A stretch of 61,081 nt of DNA from Gammaproteobacteria bacterium (GCA_028824555.1 JAPPDJ010000084.1:15786-76866), one strand, 5' to 3'; shown: positions 1 through 12,624, counted from the first letter of the stretch. The notes: a model not told the origin generated them from the letters alone. A program made the numbers and translations.

Positions 1-77
1 CCATGAACGGCCGCCGCGGCATGGCCAGCCGCGGCACGGCACGGATCACCACCGATCTCGATTGGACCATGCCGTAA
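1..77 (+). CDS. 3' end of an unidentified CDS (partial)
   Basis: A frame open from the window edge ends at the TAA at 75-77. Its last residues read ITTDLDWTMP. Only about 25 codons are visible, so no family can be assigned. The codons are GC-ending as in the neighbouring genes, and a hairpin repeat follows 53 bases later, which fits a gene end. It could also be a chance open frame. Confidence 0.3.
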   Translation, partial: MNGRRGMASRGTARITTDLDWTMP

Positions 78-130
78 GGGCCAGGTTTGCCCGACCCACG
101 TCGAGTCGGTGTCTGTCTGGCCTGCAACTC

Positions 131-156
131 GGGCGGGGACAAGCCCCGCCCCTACG
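131..156. repeat. GC-rich hairpin repeat, also a likely terminator
   Basis: A perfect 8-bp stem (GGGCGGGG / CCCCGCCC, loop ACAAG) followed by TACG. The same 26 bases recur exactly at 31177-31202, and a decayed copy lies at 60815-60840. The stop codon (TAG) of the leftward Nudix gene lies inside the repeat, so the hairpin may end transcription on one or both strands. Confidence 0.6.
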
Positions 157-688
157 AGGGTCCCTGGAGTTTCCGCACCAAACGCAACACCGATTCCTCG
201 TCTGTGTACGTCGCCATCTTGTCGAGCGGCACCCAGGCCAGCGAGAGCGACTCAGCCGTCGCTACAAACTCCTCCGAATCCCGCACCTGCAAGAGAAACC
301 GAACGTCGTAGTGGAAATGGCAAGGCTCAGCGCCCCGTGCCGGGATCGTGTGAATGTCGATGTCGATGGGCGCTTCCGACAATGGCAGCACGGCAAGCCC
401 CGACTCCTCCTCCGCCTCCCGGCATGCCACCTCCAGCGCATCCGGGTCGCCGTCGCAATGCCCGCCAAGCTGAAGCCAACGACCGAGCTTGGCGTGATGC
501 GTCATCAAGGCAGCATCGCGGCGCCGGTTCAGCACCAATGCCGAGCCGGTGACGTGGCCATCGTCGAAGCAATCCCGCTCGAAGCAGCGCGGCTGGCGCG
601 CCACGAAGCGAGCGAACCGCGCCGAGTCCTCGTCGGGAAAGCGCCGCGCGTAGTCCGCAAGCAAGGCTCTTAGTTTGTTCCGATGCAT
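152..688 (-). CDS. Nudix hydrolase
   Basis: A 178-residue Nudix-fold protein, expected to hydrolyse a nucleoside diphosphate linked to another moiety. The Nudix box lies at about residues 76-98: it opens GGHCDG and closes REAEEESGL, so the metal-binding REXXEE core is intact. The usual first Glu of the box is Pro, as in several 'GGH' type Nudix proteins. I chose the ATG at 688 (MHRNKL). An upstream in-frame start at 742 would overlap the divergent gene at 733. The 3' end runs into the hairpin repeat at 131-156. The substrate cannot be read from sequence. Confidence 0.85.
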   Translation of the reverse strand: MHRNKLRALLADYARRFPDEDSARFARFVARQPRCFERDCFDDGHVTGSALVLNRRRDAALMTHHAKLGRWLQLGGHCDGDPDALEVACREAEEESGLAVLPLSEAPIDIDIHTIPARGAEPCHFHYDVRFLLQVRDSEEFVATAESLSLAWVPLDKMATYTDEESVLRLVRKLQGPS

Positions 689-732
689 GGCCGGGGTATG
701 CTGCCGCCGCTCACAAAGTAAGGGAACCGTAC

Positions 733-1014
733 ATGATCGCACTGCTCGCCCGCCTGAACGTCGCCGCCGGCAAGGAATCCGAGTTCGAGGAAGTGATGCT
801 GGGCCTCGCCGCCCAGGTGCGCGCCAACGAACCGGGCAACAAGCTCTACACCCTCGTCAAGGACGACGAAGGCTACGCGGTGATGGAACTCTACGACGAC
901 ACCGACGCCCTCGCCGCCCACGGCCAAAGCGACCACTTCAAGGCCGCTGGCGCCAAGTTCGCCGGCCTCATGGCCGGCCGCCCCACCATCCACCAGTTCG
1001 AAGTCATCGGCTGA
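733..1014 (+). CDS. ABM-family (antibiotic biosynthesis monooxygenase-like) protein
   Basis: A 93-residue single-domain protein with the dimeric alpha/beta-barrel ABM pattern: an N-terminal strand MIALLARLNV, the helix KESEFEEVMLGLAAQVRANE, then LYTLVKDDEGYAVMELYDD and a C-terminal helix and strand. Members act as cofactor-independent quinol monooxygenases or as small stress proteins of the YgiN type. Length is normal for the family. It is divergent from the Nudix gene (44 bases between starts) and 37 bases upstream of the alpha/beta hydrolase, so it may head a two-gene unit. The substrate is unknown. Confidence 0.8.
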   Translation: MIALLARLNVAAGKESEFEEVMLGLAAQVRANEPGNKLYTLVKDDEGYAVMELYDDTDALAAHGQSDHFKAAGAKFAGLMAGRPTIHQFEVIG

Positions 1015-1051
1015 GGCGGGGGAGCGCCGGTACATCCAAGACCCAACCGCG

Positions 1052-1888
1052 GTGGCCAAACGCGGACACCCTCGTACTGCAGGATTCCTCGCCGTTGACG
1101 GCGGCAATCTCTACTATGAGGTCGAAGGAGCGGGAGACGCGCTGGTCCTCATCCACGGCGGCCTCGGAAGCCTACGCATGTGGGACTTCCAAGCGCGGGC
1201 ACTCGCCGACAGCTACCGCGTCATCCGCTCTGACCTGCGCGGGTTCGGCCGCAGTACGACCGACCACGTCGAGTTCGCCTATTGGGCCGACGTCGCCGCA
1301 CTCTTGGGCCACCTCGGCGTTGATCGAGCGCATGTCGTTGGCCAGTCCATCGGAGGCAAGGTGGCGCTGGACCTCACCTTGGCCCGGCCGGCTTGCGTAG
1401 CCACGCTCACGAGCGTTGCCGGCGGCATTGGCGGCTTTCGTCCCGACCTCGACCTCGAAGAAGACAGCGTGCCCTGGAGCGAAATGGACCGGCTCTGGGA
1501 CGAGAAGAAGTGGGCAGAGCTCGCCGAGCTCGAGACCGAGGTCTGGGTGGACGGTTGGGGACAGCCGACCACGCGGCTGGACCGAAACCTCCGAGACCGC
1601 GTCAAGGGCGATGTCCTTTCGACGTACCAGGCAGAGAACGAGGAAGGTCTGCCGCAGCCGCTCGAGCCTCAGGCAGCGCATCGCCTTGGGGAACTGACCA
1701 TTCCGCTGCTCGTCGTGATTGGCACGTTGGACGAGCCCCGCAGTCGCGCAACCGCAGCTCATTTGGCTGCCTCCGTGCCCGGAAGCCGGTCCGTCGAGGT
1801 CCAAGGCGTCGCCCACATGATCCAGCTCGAAGCGCCCGAGCGCGTAGCCGAAGAGCTACGCCACTTCATTCAGAACCATCCACTCTGA
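1052..1888 (+). CDS. Alpha/beta-fold hydrolase
   Basis: A 278-residue alpha/beta hydrolase with the full catalytic set: oxyanion-hole motif HGG at about 35-37, nucleophile Ser99 in GQSIGG, acid Asp227 (IGTLDEP) and His255 (GVAHMIQ). The fold and order resemble lactonase/esterase enzymes of the 3-oxoadipate enol-lactonase type, but that is only a class resemblance. The start is the GTG at 1052, and I see no clear ribosome site just upstream. There is no signal peptide, so it is cytoplasmic. Confidence 0.85.
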   Translation: MAKRGHPRTAGFLAVDGGNLYYEVEGAGDALVLIHGGLGSLRMWDFQARALADSYRVIRSDLRGFGRSTTDHVEFAYWADVAALLGHLGVDRAHVVGQSIGGKVALDLTLARPACVATLTSVAGGIGGFRPDLDLEEDSVPWSEMDRLWDEKKWAELAELETEVWVDGWGQPTTRLDRNLRDRVKGDVLSTYQAENEEGLPQPLEPQAAHRLGELTIPLLVVIGTLDEPRSRATAAHLAASVPGSRSVEVQGVAHMIQLEAPERVAEELRHFIQNHPL

Positions 1889-1996
1889 TTTCTGGTCCGC
1901 CGGAGGCTCCTCCCGACATTGCAGGTCGCGGGCGGCATGTGTGGCCGTTCCCGTAGCGGCCCGGCCGCCGACAGGAGGGTGCCTCGCGCCCAAAGC

Positions 1997-3340
1997 CTAG
2001 GGCGTCGTCAACGCCCGCCGGAAAACGAGACTGCCGTCGAGCCGGAAGCCGCGAAGCTCCATTTCAGTGCCCGGAGGTAGGTACATGTCCGTCTTTGCCG
2101 CCATCACCTCCACGCGGTCGTACGGCACCGCGCGCTCCTCCCAGTCGGCATCGAACGCCGAGATGACGCAGGCTTCGCTGGCGCATTCCGGTGTGTCGAT
2201 TGCGACCGCCACTCGACGACCGCCCATTCGCATCCAGGCAGGGCGCCCATTGACGTATTGAGTGCGCGGATTCACGACCCGGATGTCCACGTTTTCTTGT
2301 TCCCGGCGCAGCAGGTCGCCAGCGGCATCAAGCAGCACCACCGGGCGATCTTCGATCAGGCCGCGTGCCTCGGAACCTTGTCGCCATCCATGTTCCGCCT
2401 GTTCGATGCCGCGCTCCGCAAACGCGGTTTGGTCCACCGTCAGCGGGTCGAGGCCCGTAGCCTGGTGTAGGTAGTACGCCATCGGTGTCCAGCGGGCAGA
2501 CGCCGTTTCCTGAAGGTGGGCGTACCCGCAGTGAACGAGCACCTTGGCGTCCGCATCCTTCTGCAGCGTGGCGGCGAGTAGATTCTGAGCCTGCCAGTAA
2601 TCGCGCGCCTGCTGTTCGTTCATGGTCTCGGTCGCGTGGTATTGCTCGCCCTGGGCCTCATACGGCACAACCTCATAGCCGAGGGCAATCGCTTCCCGCA
2701 CAAGCTCCGCGAAGACAACATCGTTGATGTAGCCCCCGGTCTCCCGTATGGGATAGCCGCGTTCGCCCAAGCCCTCCTCCCCAGCCCAAAGCGCCTCGAG
2801 GGCCAGATACCGAAAGCCCTGCTCGTACAGGGGACCGAGCAGATCAAGGGTCAGCAGCCGATCGGTGGAGACATGATGTCGCTCATTGACCATGACGATC
2901 CGGTGCCCGGCGGCGCGTTCGATAATGTACGGCAGGGCTGGCGCCGCAGTGGCGTCAGGCGGCAGTTCTCGCTCCGGTGTTGTGCGGCCCCGGAGGCGGT
3001 AGGGCCGGTCGAAGTCGGCAAGCGCCGTGTGATGGTTGCCGATCAGGCCCTCAGCGCCGCCACGCAACTGCCAGTAGATGACGTTCCGGTCGGACGAGAC
3101 GCATTCGCCCTCCATCGCGCGGAAGATCGGGGTACCGCTCCATGCGTGCTCAAGATCCATGGGCGTCGCAATGCGGAAGAGTTCGTCACCGGCACATTCA
3201 CGGCCACTTGCCTCGCCCGCGGCGGACTCTCCGGCGAACGCCGTACTCGCCGCTAGCAGGAGGCCAGTCGCAGCGAGCGTAGGCCAAGCCATCTTGATCG
3301 GAACGGCGCTCCCGCCCCTCGCAGTTAGATGTGGGGACAC
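1997..3340 (-). CDS. Exported ChaN/EreA-like (Tiki-superfamily fold) protein
   Basis: A 447-residue protein with an N-terminal export signal (hydrophobic stretch TLAATGLLLAASTAFA, ending near residue 36). The GTG start at 3340 is supported by an AAGGAGG site 5 bases upstream. An ATG at 3292 would also keep the signal. The central region (about 135-310) carries the motif VNERHH followed by conserved helices and a later HCGYAHL. This pattern is shared by haem-binding ChaN-like and erythromycin-esterase-like members of the EreA/ChaN superfamily. A C-terminal part of about 130 residues is not recognisable. Likely periplasmic or secreted, possibly a metal-dependent hydrolase or haem-binding protein. 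The assignment rests on the motif only. Confidence 0.55.
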   Translation of the reverse strand: MSPHLTARGGSAVPIKMAWPTLAATGLLLAASTAFAGESAAGEASGRECAGDELFRIATPMDLEHAWSGTPIFRAMEGECVSSDRNVIYWQLRGGAEGLIGNHHTALADFDRPYRLRGRTTPERELPPDATAAPALPYIIERAAGHRIVMVNERHHVSTDRLLTLDLLGPLYEQGFRYLALEALWAGEEGLGERGYPIRETGGYINDVVFAELVREAIALGYEVVPYEAQGEQYHATETMNEQQARDYWQAQNLLAATLQKDADAKVLVHCGYAHLQETASARWTPMAYYLHQATGLDPLTVDQTAFAERGIEQAEHGWRQGSEARGLIEDRPVVLLDAAGDLLRREQENVDIRVVNPRTQYVNGRPAWMRMGGRRVAVAIDTPECASEACVISAFDADWEERAVPYDRVEVMAAKTDMYLPPGTEMELRGFRLDGSLVFRRALTTP

Positions 3341-3652
3341 GCCATCCTCCTTGATCAGGCGAGCACGGGCGGGCTGCGCTACGGGTGGTGTTCGCTATGG
3401 TTGCGGAAGTTTCGCACAAGGACGAGCAGTGGCGTCGACTCGGGTTGTCGTGGCCCAGCGCGCGGGAACATCACAGATCGCGCAGGAACTGCGCTTCATA
3501 CAGTGGCCAGTTGGTCACCACGCCATCTCGGCCCCCGCGCGGGGCCCCGCCATGTGCGTGATTGCACGCTTGGGCGTACCGTTCGTCGTAGAGCAACCGT
3601 TCCGTTCCATGGCGTTGCACGACAGATTGAGAGGCCGCAGGACAAGCACGTC

Positions 3653-3676
3653 CGACTTTTATGCGCACAAAAGTCG
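3653..3676. repeat. AT-rich inverted repeat 1
   Basis: Arms CGACTTTT and AAAAGTCG form a perfect 8-bp stem around an 8-base loop. It stands 8 bases from a second AT-rich inverted repeat. It could be an operator or a relic of a mobile element. Confidence 0.6.
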
Positions 3677-3683
3677 ACAAATC

Positions 3684-3708
3684 CGTACTTTTTGTTAAAA
3701 AAAGTACG
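3684..3708. repeat. AT-rich inverted repeat 2
   Basis: Arms CGTACTTTTT and AAAAAGTACG form a perfect 10-bp stem around GTTAA. The T-rich tract within the arms could support termination on either strand, but no gene reads into it closely. Confidence 0.6.
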
Positions 3709-3766
3709 TCAAAGGCGCGCTTTTCCGCACTTAACTCGGCCTAGGGGCCTCGGGTTGAGCCGCCTT

Positions 3767-3786
3767 GGGCGGAAAGCATTCCGCCC
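3767..3786. repeat. Hairpin related to the REP-like family
   Basis: Stem GGGCGGAA / TTCCGCCC (8 bp, loop AGCA), directly preceded by a CCGCC-TTG-GGCGG inversion at about 3760-3772. The two-hairpin layout matches the units near 24, 27, 47 and 49.5 kb, but the sequence is a variant. Confidence 0.45.
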
Positions 3787-3860
3787 TCACACGGTGCGGG
3801 CATCCACTCGCGCCCTTGTGCACCGAAGAGAGGTCGGGTCACGTAGCATCGTCGGCAGTG

Positions 3861-4370
3861 ATGATCGAAGCGGTTAGAGGCGACATCGTTCGCGAGCGCG
3901 TTGACGCCATCGTCAATGCCGCAAACACGTCGCTGCTCGGCGGTGGCGGTGTCGATGGCGCCATCCATCGCGCGGCCGGGCCAGGCCTCCTCGCCGAGTG
4001 TCGCCTGCTCAACGGCTGTTCCACGGGAGACGCCAAGGTCACGAAAGGCTACAACCTGCCAGCCCGCCACGTGATCCACACCGTGGGCCCGGTGTGGCGC
4101 GGCGGCGACCAGAACGAACCCGAACTGCTCGCTTCGTGCTACCGGCGCTGTCTGGAAATCGCGGCCGAAATCGGCTGCCGCAGCATCGCCTTTCGGGCCA
4201 TCTCGACGGGTGTGTACGGCTTCCCGCCACGCGCCGCAGCCAAGATCGCTGTGCAGACGGTGAGCGCTGTCGCGTGCTCCCCTATCCGAAGTGTGCGCTT
4301 CGTTTGCTTCGACGTGGAGACAGCGGCGATTTACGAGGAACTGCTGACAGGACAGGAAACGCCTGTCTAG
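3861..4370 (+). CDS. Macro-domain O-acetyl-ADP-ribose deacetylase (YmdB-like)
   Basis: A 169-residue stand-alone macro domain. The adenine/ribose loop [18 protein letters not shown] is present with Asn22 and Asp32, the equivalents of the catalytic Asn25 and Asp35 of E. coli YmdB. The second loop [10 protein letters not shown] is also intact. It is expected to remove acetyl from O-acetyl-ADP-ribose or ADP-ribose from proteins. The ATG at 3861 gives the usual N-terminus [14 protein letters not shown] one codon upstream is possible. It is monocistronic by spacing. Confidence 0.88.
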   Translation: MIEAVRGDIVRERVDAIVNAANTSLLGGGGVDGAIHRAAGPGLLAECRLLNGCSTGDAKVTKGYNLPARHVIHTVGPVWRGGDQNEPELLASCYRRCLEIAAEIGCRSIAFRAISTGVYGFPPRAAAKIAVQTVSAVACSPIRSVRFVCFDVETAAIYEELLTGQETPV

Positions 4371-4489
4371 CCGGGGAGACACCGGTTCGCGCTGCTCCGG
4401 CGGGCCGCTTCGACACTACCGGCCATGCGTGACACGACCTCCGTGGCGGCATACCCTCCGTGTCAACCACTTCGGCCCCTACGGCCTGT

Positions 4490-5479
4490 CTAGGGCGCAA
4501 GGCGGCGGAAGAACTCCTCGCTGGTCTCGCAGGCGACGATGAGGTTGCCCACCATCGAGAGCGTCTCTGGGTTGGGTTGGTCATCGAGAGCATCGGCCAG
4601 GCGTTCACCCGCTGCGGCTCCAAAACGCTGCCCTGCCATCGCGATCAACAGATCGCGCTGGCCCATTCGCACGCCCTCCTCCCGCCACTCTTCGCGCCAG
4701 CGCAGGCCCCGGTCTTCGTATAGCTGCACCATTTCGGACTCCTTTGTGTTCTCCATCTCCTCAAAGGTGGGGAGTTGGAGGTCGGTGGGTTCCAATCCGA
4801 ACAGCGCCTCCTCCACCCAAGCATGCATCCGGCGCGGAACTGCTCGTGCTTCCCTCCAGGGAAACGCCGCCGCTCCTCGATTAGCTGCGCCAGCAACGCG
4901 CCTGCCTTGCGGCAGCGAACCAGCCGAGCGGCCGCAAGGAACCGATTGTCGGCCGCTCCTGCCGGCAACGACGCCGCGTCGCCGATGTCCACGGCAATGT
5001 ACGCCTGCGGCTGGTACAGCGCGACTTCTGTGGCCGCCCTTGGCGACAGGCCCTTCATCGACTCGGTGCCATCCTTCGCACGCCAGCTACCCGTTCCGGG
5101 TGTGGATGACGAACGGGAGGACGATTGGAGACTCGGGGCCGACGAACTTCGTGCGTTGGCCAGCGGCGAGCATCCGGGTGGTGTACTCCCGGACTCGCGC
5201 GCGCATGTCGTTGTCGTTGCGGTCCTGGAACTCGCCGGAGGCTATCGCGTAACGGGGCATCTGGCCCGCGTGGCTCGCAAAAGGGATGAGGTAAGCGCCG
5301 TCGCCGATGCGACGTGAGCGATCCATGCCGACGAACTCTGTCGGCAACGCTTGCATGTTGTCGAGGTCGAGTTCAGCCGCGAGTGCTGGCAGCCTGATGC
5401 GGATCAGATCTGAGATCACCTCACCGATGAACAGGATCTTGCTGGCCGCGTCCTTGCGGCTTCGTCGTGGAGCCTTCAT
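4490..5479 (-). pseudogene. Broken Rpn-family (PD-(D/E)XK, transposase-like) nuclease
   Basis: Three pieces in different frames read as one protein of the recombination-promoting nuclease (Rpn/YhgA-like) family. Piece 1 (5479 to about 5090) holds the N-terminal nuclease domain with LPTEFVGMDRSRRIGD and a GEFQ motif. Piece 2 (about 5095 to 4835) continues with YIAVDIGDA and DNRFLAAARLV. Piece 3 (4828 to 4490) holds the C-terminal helices EEWREEGVRMGQRDLL. The frame changes near 5085-5100 (just before a TAG) and again near 4825-4835. Residues stay family-like across both breaks, so the decay is recent, or two sequencing errors are present. The start is the ATG at 5479, with no clear ribosome site. 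Confidence 0.75.
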
Positions 5480-5634
5480 GCCGCACAGAATGCGGAGGAA
5501 CGCTAGCGCTTTTGTGCGGTCGGGCGAATGTCCTACACGGGTTGCAGACACCTGCCATCGAGCCGAGCGGTGTCGGTTCGCGACGAACAGCCGACCGCAC
5601 GGGTCGCCCATTTGAATCCTCTGAGGGTGCCGCC

Positions 5635-7446
5635 TTACCCCTGAATCTCGAACAGCGCTGCGAGCTGTTCCGTCATCGCGCCGCCGAGTTGTTCGGCGTC
5701 CGTGATCGTCACTGCGCGCCTGTAGTGGTGGGTGACGTCGTGGCCGATGCCGATGGCGATGAGTTCCACCGGGGATCGGTTTTCGATCTGGTCGATGGCG
5801 TACTTGAGGTGGGCTTCGAGGTAGCTCGACGGGTTGACGAGCAGAGTCGAGTTGTCCACTGGCAGGCCGTCGGAGATCACCATGAGCACGCGGCGTTCCT
5901 CTGCGCGGGTGACGAGGCGGTTGTGTGCCCAGATGAGGGCTTCGCCGTCGATGTTCTCCTTCAGGAGTTCCTCGCGCATCATGAGGCCCAGGTTCCGGCG
6001 GGCGCGACGCCACGTGTCGTCGGCGGCCTTGTAGACGATGTGGCGCAGGTCGTTGAGGCGGCCCGGGTTGGCTGGCTTGCCGGCGTTGATCCATTCCTCG
6101 CGGGACTGGCCGCCGCGCCAGGCGCGGGTGGTGAAGCCGAGGATTTCGACGCGCACGGAACAGCGTTCGAGAGTGCGGCCCAGGATGTCGGCGCATACCG
6201 CCGCGATGGTGATGGAGCGGCCGCGCATGGAGCCGGAGCTGTCGATCAGCATGGTCACCACGGTGTCGCGGAACTTGGTCTCCTTCTCCTGCTTGAAGGC
6301 GAGCGGGTTCATGGGATCGATCACCACCTGCGGCAGGCGGGATGTGTCGAGGATTCCCTCGTCGAGATCGAAGTGCCAGGAGCGGTTTTGCTTCGCTAGC
6401 AGGCGGCGCTGGAGCCGGTTGGCGAGCTTTGAGGTCGCGTACTGCAGCGGGATGAGCTGCTGGTCGAGCAGGGCGCGCAGGCGCGCCAGTTCGTCCGGTT
6501 CGCAGAGTTCCTCGGCCTTCACCACCTCGTCGAACTCGTCGGTGAACGGCTCGTAGTTGGCGTCGACGCGGATGCGCCCGTGTTCGTCCGGGGCGAAGTC
6601 GGGGGCTTCCTCCGGATCGGTTTCCGCGCCGAGTTCGGTCATGTCCATGTCGGCGTCCATTTCCACCGTGGTGGATTCCCCCTCGCCGTCCTCCTCGCCG
6701 AGCGAATCCTCGTCGAGCATCACGTCTTCGGGGGCGAACTCGGCCTCCGGCTCGGCGTCCTCGTCCATGGTTTCCATGTCTTGGTCGTTGTCGCCGAGCT
6801 CGGGCTGGTCCTCGAACTCGGCGGCAAAGCCAAGCTCGGACATGAGCGAGCGGCAGCGACGAGCGAAGCCGCCTTGGTCGGCGACCACGTCCCTGAGGGC
6901 CGCGATGTGCTCGCCAGCGCGCTCGTCCACGTAGTCGCGCCAGAAGCGCACCACGTTCTCGGCCGATGGGGGCAGCGGCCGCCCGGTGAGTTGCTGGCGG
7001 ACGATGAGGCCGACCGCGATGCTCAAGGGCGCTTCCGTCTCTGCCGTCACGGTGTCGAAGTTGGCCTGCTGGCAGAGCGCCTCCAGAGAGGCTTCGAGGT
7101 TCTGCGCAACCCCCTCCATGCGCATGGAGCCGATGGAGGCGATGCGGGCGTCCTCCACCCACTGGAACATCTCCTGCGCCGGCCCCGCCTTCGGCGCGTT
7201 CTGCCGGTGCACGCCTTCGTCGTGATAGCGCAGCTTCAGGGCGAACTCGTCGCCGACGCCGCGGATGGCGTTGAGTTCCGCTTCGGAGCAGCCCACACGC
7301 GGCAGCGGCACGTGGACGTTGTTGCCGCGCGCAGACGGATTGCCCTTGCCGAAGGAAACGTCGAGCTCGTCGTTCTCGGCCAGCGCGCGCATGGTGGCGG
7401 TGGTGGCGCGCTTGTAGGTCTCGATGGGCAGGTCGTCGTCGCTCAT
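5635..7446 (-). CDS. cobT: CobT-like VWA subunit (cobaltochelatase type)
   Basis: A 603-residue CobT homologue. An N-terminal helical domain (about 1-210) is followed by a very acidic linker (about 215-300, runs of D and E), then the CobT C-terminal region with a von Willebrand A domain. The metal-site motif is DSSGSM at residues 402-407. In aerobic cobalamin synthesis CobT pairs with the AAA+ CobS to drive cobalt insertion by CobN. Here the CobS gene lies 22 bases upstream on the same strand, so the two are co-transcribed, but no CobN or other cobalamin gene is in the window. Many proteobacteria carry such pairs outside B12 clusters, so the chelatase role is not proven. Confidence 0.9.
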   Translation of the reverse strand: MSDDDLPIETYKRATTATMRALAENDELDVSFGKGNPSARGNNVHVPLPRVGCSEAELNAIRGVGDEFALKLRYHDEGVHRQNAPKAGPAQEMFQWVEDARIASIGSMRMEGVAQNLEASLEALCQQANFDTVTAETEAPLSIAVGLIVRQQLTGRPLPPSAENVVRFWRDYVDERAGEHIAALRDVVADQGGFARRCRSLMSELGFAAEFEDQPELGDNDQDMETMDEDAEPEAEFAPEDVMLDEDSLGEEDGEGESTTVEMDADMDMTELGAETDPEEAPDFAPDEHGRIRVDANYEPFTDEFDEVVKAEELCEPDELARLRALLDQQLIPLQYATSKLANRLQRRLLAKQNRSWHFDLDEGILDTSRLPQVVIDPMNPLAFKQEKETKFRDTVVTMLIDSSGSMRGRSITIAAVCADILGRTLERCSVRVEILGFTTRAWRGGQSREEWINAGKPANPGRLNDLRHIVYKAADDTWRRARRNLGLMMREELLKENIDGEALIWAHNRLVTRAEERRVLMVISDGLPVDNSTLLVNPSSYLEAHLKYAIDQIENRSPVELIAIGIGHDVTHHYRRAVTITDAEQLGGAMTEQLAALFEIQG

Positions 7447-7468
7447 GGCTGGATCATGCCCTAAAGGT

Positions 7469-8467
7469 TCACGACTTCAGGGTGATGCCGCGCGTGGCGT
7501 CGCCGAGGTCCTCTCCGAGGCAGCGCTGGTAATACTCGGCGACGATGGGGCGTTCGAGTTCGTCGCACTTGTTCAGGAACGACACCCGGAAGCCAAAGCC
7601 CACGTCGTTGAAGATGTCGGCGTTCTCGGCCCAGGTGAGCACGGTGCGCGGCGACATGACGACGGAGATGTCGCCGTTGATGAAGCCCTTGCGGGTGAGG
7701 TCGGCCACGCCCACCATCGACGCGATCATGCGACGACCTTCGTCGTGGTCCTGCCAGGCCTTGGCCTTGCCATAGACGATGTCCACTTCCATATCGTGTG
7801 GCAAGTAGTTGAGCGTCGTGACGATGTTCCAGCGGTCCATCTGCCCCTGGTTGATCTGCTGCGTGCCGTGATAGAGCCCGGTGGTGTCGCCGAGACCCAC
7901 GGTGTTCGTCGTGGAGAAAAGGCGAAACGCTGCGTGCGGGGTGACGATGCGGTTCTGGTCCAAGAGCGTCAGCTTGCCCTCGACTTCGAGCACGCGCTGG
8001 ATGACGAACATGACATCCGGGCGCCCCGCGTCGTACTCGTCGAACACGAGCGCCGTCGGGTGTTGCAGTGCCCAGGGCAGGATGCCCTCGCGGAAAGTGG
8101 TGACTTGCTGGCCGTCCTCGATGACGATGGCGTCCTTGCCGACCAGATCAATCCGGCTGATGTGGCTGTCGAGGTTGACTCGGATGCAGGGCCAGTTGAG
8201 CCTCGCCGCCACCTGCTCGATATGGGTGGACTTGCCGGTGCCGTGATAGCCCTGGATCATCACCCGGCGGTTGTGAGAGAAGCCAGCGAGGATCGCGAGC
8301 GTCGTGTCCGGATCGAAGCGATAGTCGTCGTCGATTTCGGGCACGTGCTCCGTGCGCCGGCGGAAAGACGGTACGGTCAGGTCTTGGTCCAAGCCGAAGG
8401 ACTCCCGCACATTCACGGTGGCGTCCGGCAGCATGTCCGGGGAAAGGGTCGAGTCGTGGACGTTCAT
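7469..8467 (-). CDS. cobS: CobS-like AAA+ ATPase
   Basis: A 332-residue AAA+ ATPase with Walker A GYHGTGKS (73-80), Walker B LVFDE (Asp143, Glu144) and sensor-region STTNTVG. Colinear with CobS throughout: SFGLDQDL-like N-terminus, [24 protein letters not shown] and the C-terminal helical lid. It should form a ring with CobT that remodels a partner protein using ATP. I took the ATG at 8467 (MNVHDST) over one seven codons upstream. It is the first gene of a two-gene unit with cobT and is divergent from the phosphatase at 8535. Confidence 0.92.
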   Translation of the reverse strand: MNVHDSTLSPDMLPDATVNVRESFGLDQDLTVPSFRRRTEHVPEIDDDYRFDPDTTLAILAGFSHNRRVMIQGYHGTGKSTHIEQVAARLNWPCIRVNLDSHISRIDLVGKDAIVIEDGQQVTTFREGILPWALQHPTALVFDEYDAGRPDVMFVIQRVLEVEGKLTLLDQNRIVTPHAAFRLFSTTNTVGLGDTTGLYHGTQQINQGQMDRWNIVTTLNYLPHDMEVDIVYGKAKAWQDHDEGRRMIASMVGVADLTRKGFINGDISVVMSPRTVLTWAENADIFNDVGFGFRVSFLNKCDELERPIVAEYYQRCLGEDLGDATRGITLKS

Positions 8468-8534
8468 TGAGTGGCGTCGGCGGGGCAAAACGCCGCATTG
8501 TACGGCTTTTGGCGGGGAACAAGCGGGAGGAGAT

Positions 8535-9089
8535 GTGGCGACGATCTACATGGTGCGACACGGCAGGGCGGCAGCGGGGTTTGGCGCGCACCGCGATCCC
8601 GGGCTCGATGACACCGGCCGCGAGCAGGCCACGCGGGCCGCTCAGGAGCTGGCGCGGATGCTACGGGAGCCGGTGCCGGTGTTCACGAGTCCGCTGGCAC
8701 GCACGCGGGAAACCGCGACGCCACTCGTCGCCATGTGGGACGTCGAGCCGACTGTAGAAGAGCGCATCGCCGAAGTCCCCTCGCCGACGACGTGCCTCAG
8801 GGAACGTGCCGTCTGGCTACGCGGCGTGATGCGCGGCAAGTGGACCGATCTCGAACCGTCTCTTCTCGCGTGGCGCCAGGCCATGATCGCCTGGGCGCTC
8901 GCGCAAGAAACGAACGCCGTCGCATTCAGCCACTTCATCGCCATCAACGTGCTGGTGGGAGCGGCAACGAATACCGACGACCTCATCACCTTCGCCCCGG
9001 ACAACGGTTCCATCACGCGCCTCGACAACTCCGGCGGCACGCTCAAGCTGGTGGAACTCGGTCGGCAGGCACAGACGCGGGTGAATTGA
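8535..9089 (+). CDS. Histidine phosphatase family protein
   Basis: A 184-residue phosphoglycerate-mutase-like protein. The catalytic RHG motif is at residues 8-10 (His9 the phospho-acceptor), [10 protein letters not shown] supplies the second Arg, and the distal His is in FSHFIAIN. The GTG start at 8535 follows a GGAGGAG site by 1-2 bases overlap of spacing and gives the normal short N-terminus. The substrate may be a small phosphomonoester or a phosphoprotein. It stands alone, divergent from cobS. Confidence 0.85.
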   Translation: MATIYMVRHGRAAAGFGAHRDPGLDDTGREQATRAAQELARMLREPVPVFTSPLARTRETATPLVAMWDVEPTVEERIAEVPSPTTCLRERAVWLRGVMRGKWTDLEPSLLAWRQAMIAWALAQETNAVAFSHFIAINVLVGAATNTDDLITFAPDNGSITRLDNSGGTLKLVELGRQAQTRVN

Positions 9090-9220
9090 CGCGATGGAGG
9101 GGGGAGCCCCGCCCTCCCCTCCAGTCCCTTCCCGCGCTTTGCCGAGACGAAACCGGAGCTATGCCGGCGCGCCAGCTCTCGGCGTCCTCGCCGGGGCAGG
9201 AACTCCAGAGGAGGCGATCG

Positions 9221-9718
9221 CTAGAGGTCCGCCGAAGCGATGTACTGGTCGAAGCTCTCGCACCAGACGGTAACGGCGCGGGCGTTCTCGAAGTCTCCGG
9301 CATTGACGGCGTAGACCTGCGAACCCGCAAAGCTCTTGAGCTTCGCAATTCGCTTGCGTTCGTCGTCGGCTTCAAAATCGCCTTCGTCGTCAATGCCGCC
9401 GACGCTGTTGAGATACAGCCAGAAGTTCGGCCCCGGCCCAACCTCGAAATCCGCCTGCAACTCGACCAGCACGTTGCCGTCGTCACTCCGATATGCCCCA
9501 ACGCCACCGCGCCCCCAATGTGCCGCATCCTGCCCGGCAACACCCTCCCGGAAGCGAGATTCGACCAGCGGCGCGACGTCGCGTCCGGCCATCGCAGCCA
9601 CCGTCTCGTTGACCTCGGGCGGCGGAAACAAGAACGGGAACGCCAGCAACATCCCACCGGCCCCCACGACGACGCCAAGCACCCCTCCTAGCAGGAACCC
9701 AACCACCGTCCTTGCCAT
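9221..9718 (-). CDS. DM13-domain membrane-anchored protein
   Basis: A 165-residue protein with one N-terminal hydrophobic segment (about 4-32, rich in Gly, Val and Leu) and an extracytoplasmic DM13 domain (about 60-165). The conserved C-terminal pattern [10 protein letters not shown] with Cys153 is present, along with [12 protein letters not shown]13 domains are thought to be redox-active through the conserved Cys. The function of bacterial members is largely unknown. The neighbours (phosphatase, pyruvate phosphate dikinase) give no clue. Confidence 0.75.
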   Translation of the reverse strand: MARTVVGFLLGGVLGVVVGAGGMLLAFPFLFPPPEVNETVAAMAGRDVAPLVESRFREGVAGQDAAHWGRGGVGAYRSDDGNVLVELQADFEVGPGPNFWLYLNSVGGIDDEGDFEADDERKRIAKLKSFAGSQVYAVNAGDFENARAVTVWCESFDQYIASADL

Positions 9719-9858
9719 TCGCTCCTCCGCAATCCTCGGCTCGCGGCATCAAAACACCAAACGGGACGCGTTGGCCAACCCGTCGTGCATGGCGTCCCTG
9801 GGGTTACCACGTTGCCGTAGCGCACACCGGCGCCTGGATGCGCCTGTATGCTGGCTCG

Positions 9859-12585
<2,727 letters not shown>

Positions 12586-12624
12586 GAATTCCACCCCGCC
12601 GACGACGCCGTCGTGTCTGAAGGT

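Larger units (their letters stand above)
3341..3860. other. 520-base intergenic region with hairpins
   Basis: This lies between two divergent genes and has no convincing reading frame. It holds two AT-rich inverted repeats (3653-3676 and 3684-3708) and one GC hairpin (3767-3786). The AT-rich patch is unlike the surrounding GC-rich DNA. It may be the remains of a lost gene or element. Confidence 0.5.

Noticed and set aside
5087-7162. Long leftward frame over the cobT region
   Set aside because: Only its last 130 codons (from 5479) look real. The upstream part is Arg/His/Pro-rich text antisense in frame to cobT, with no domain content.
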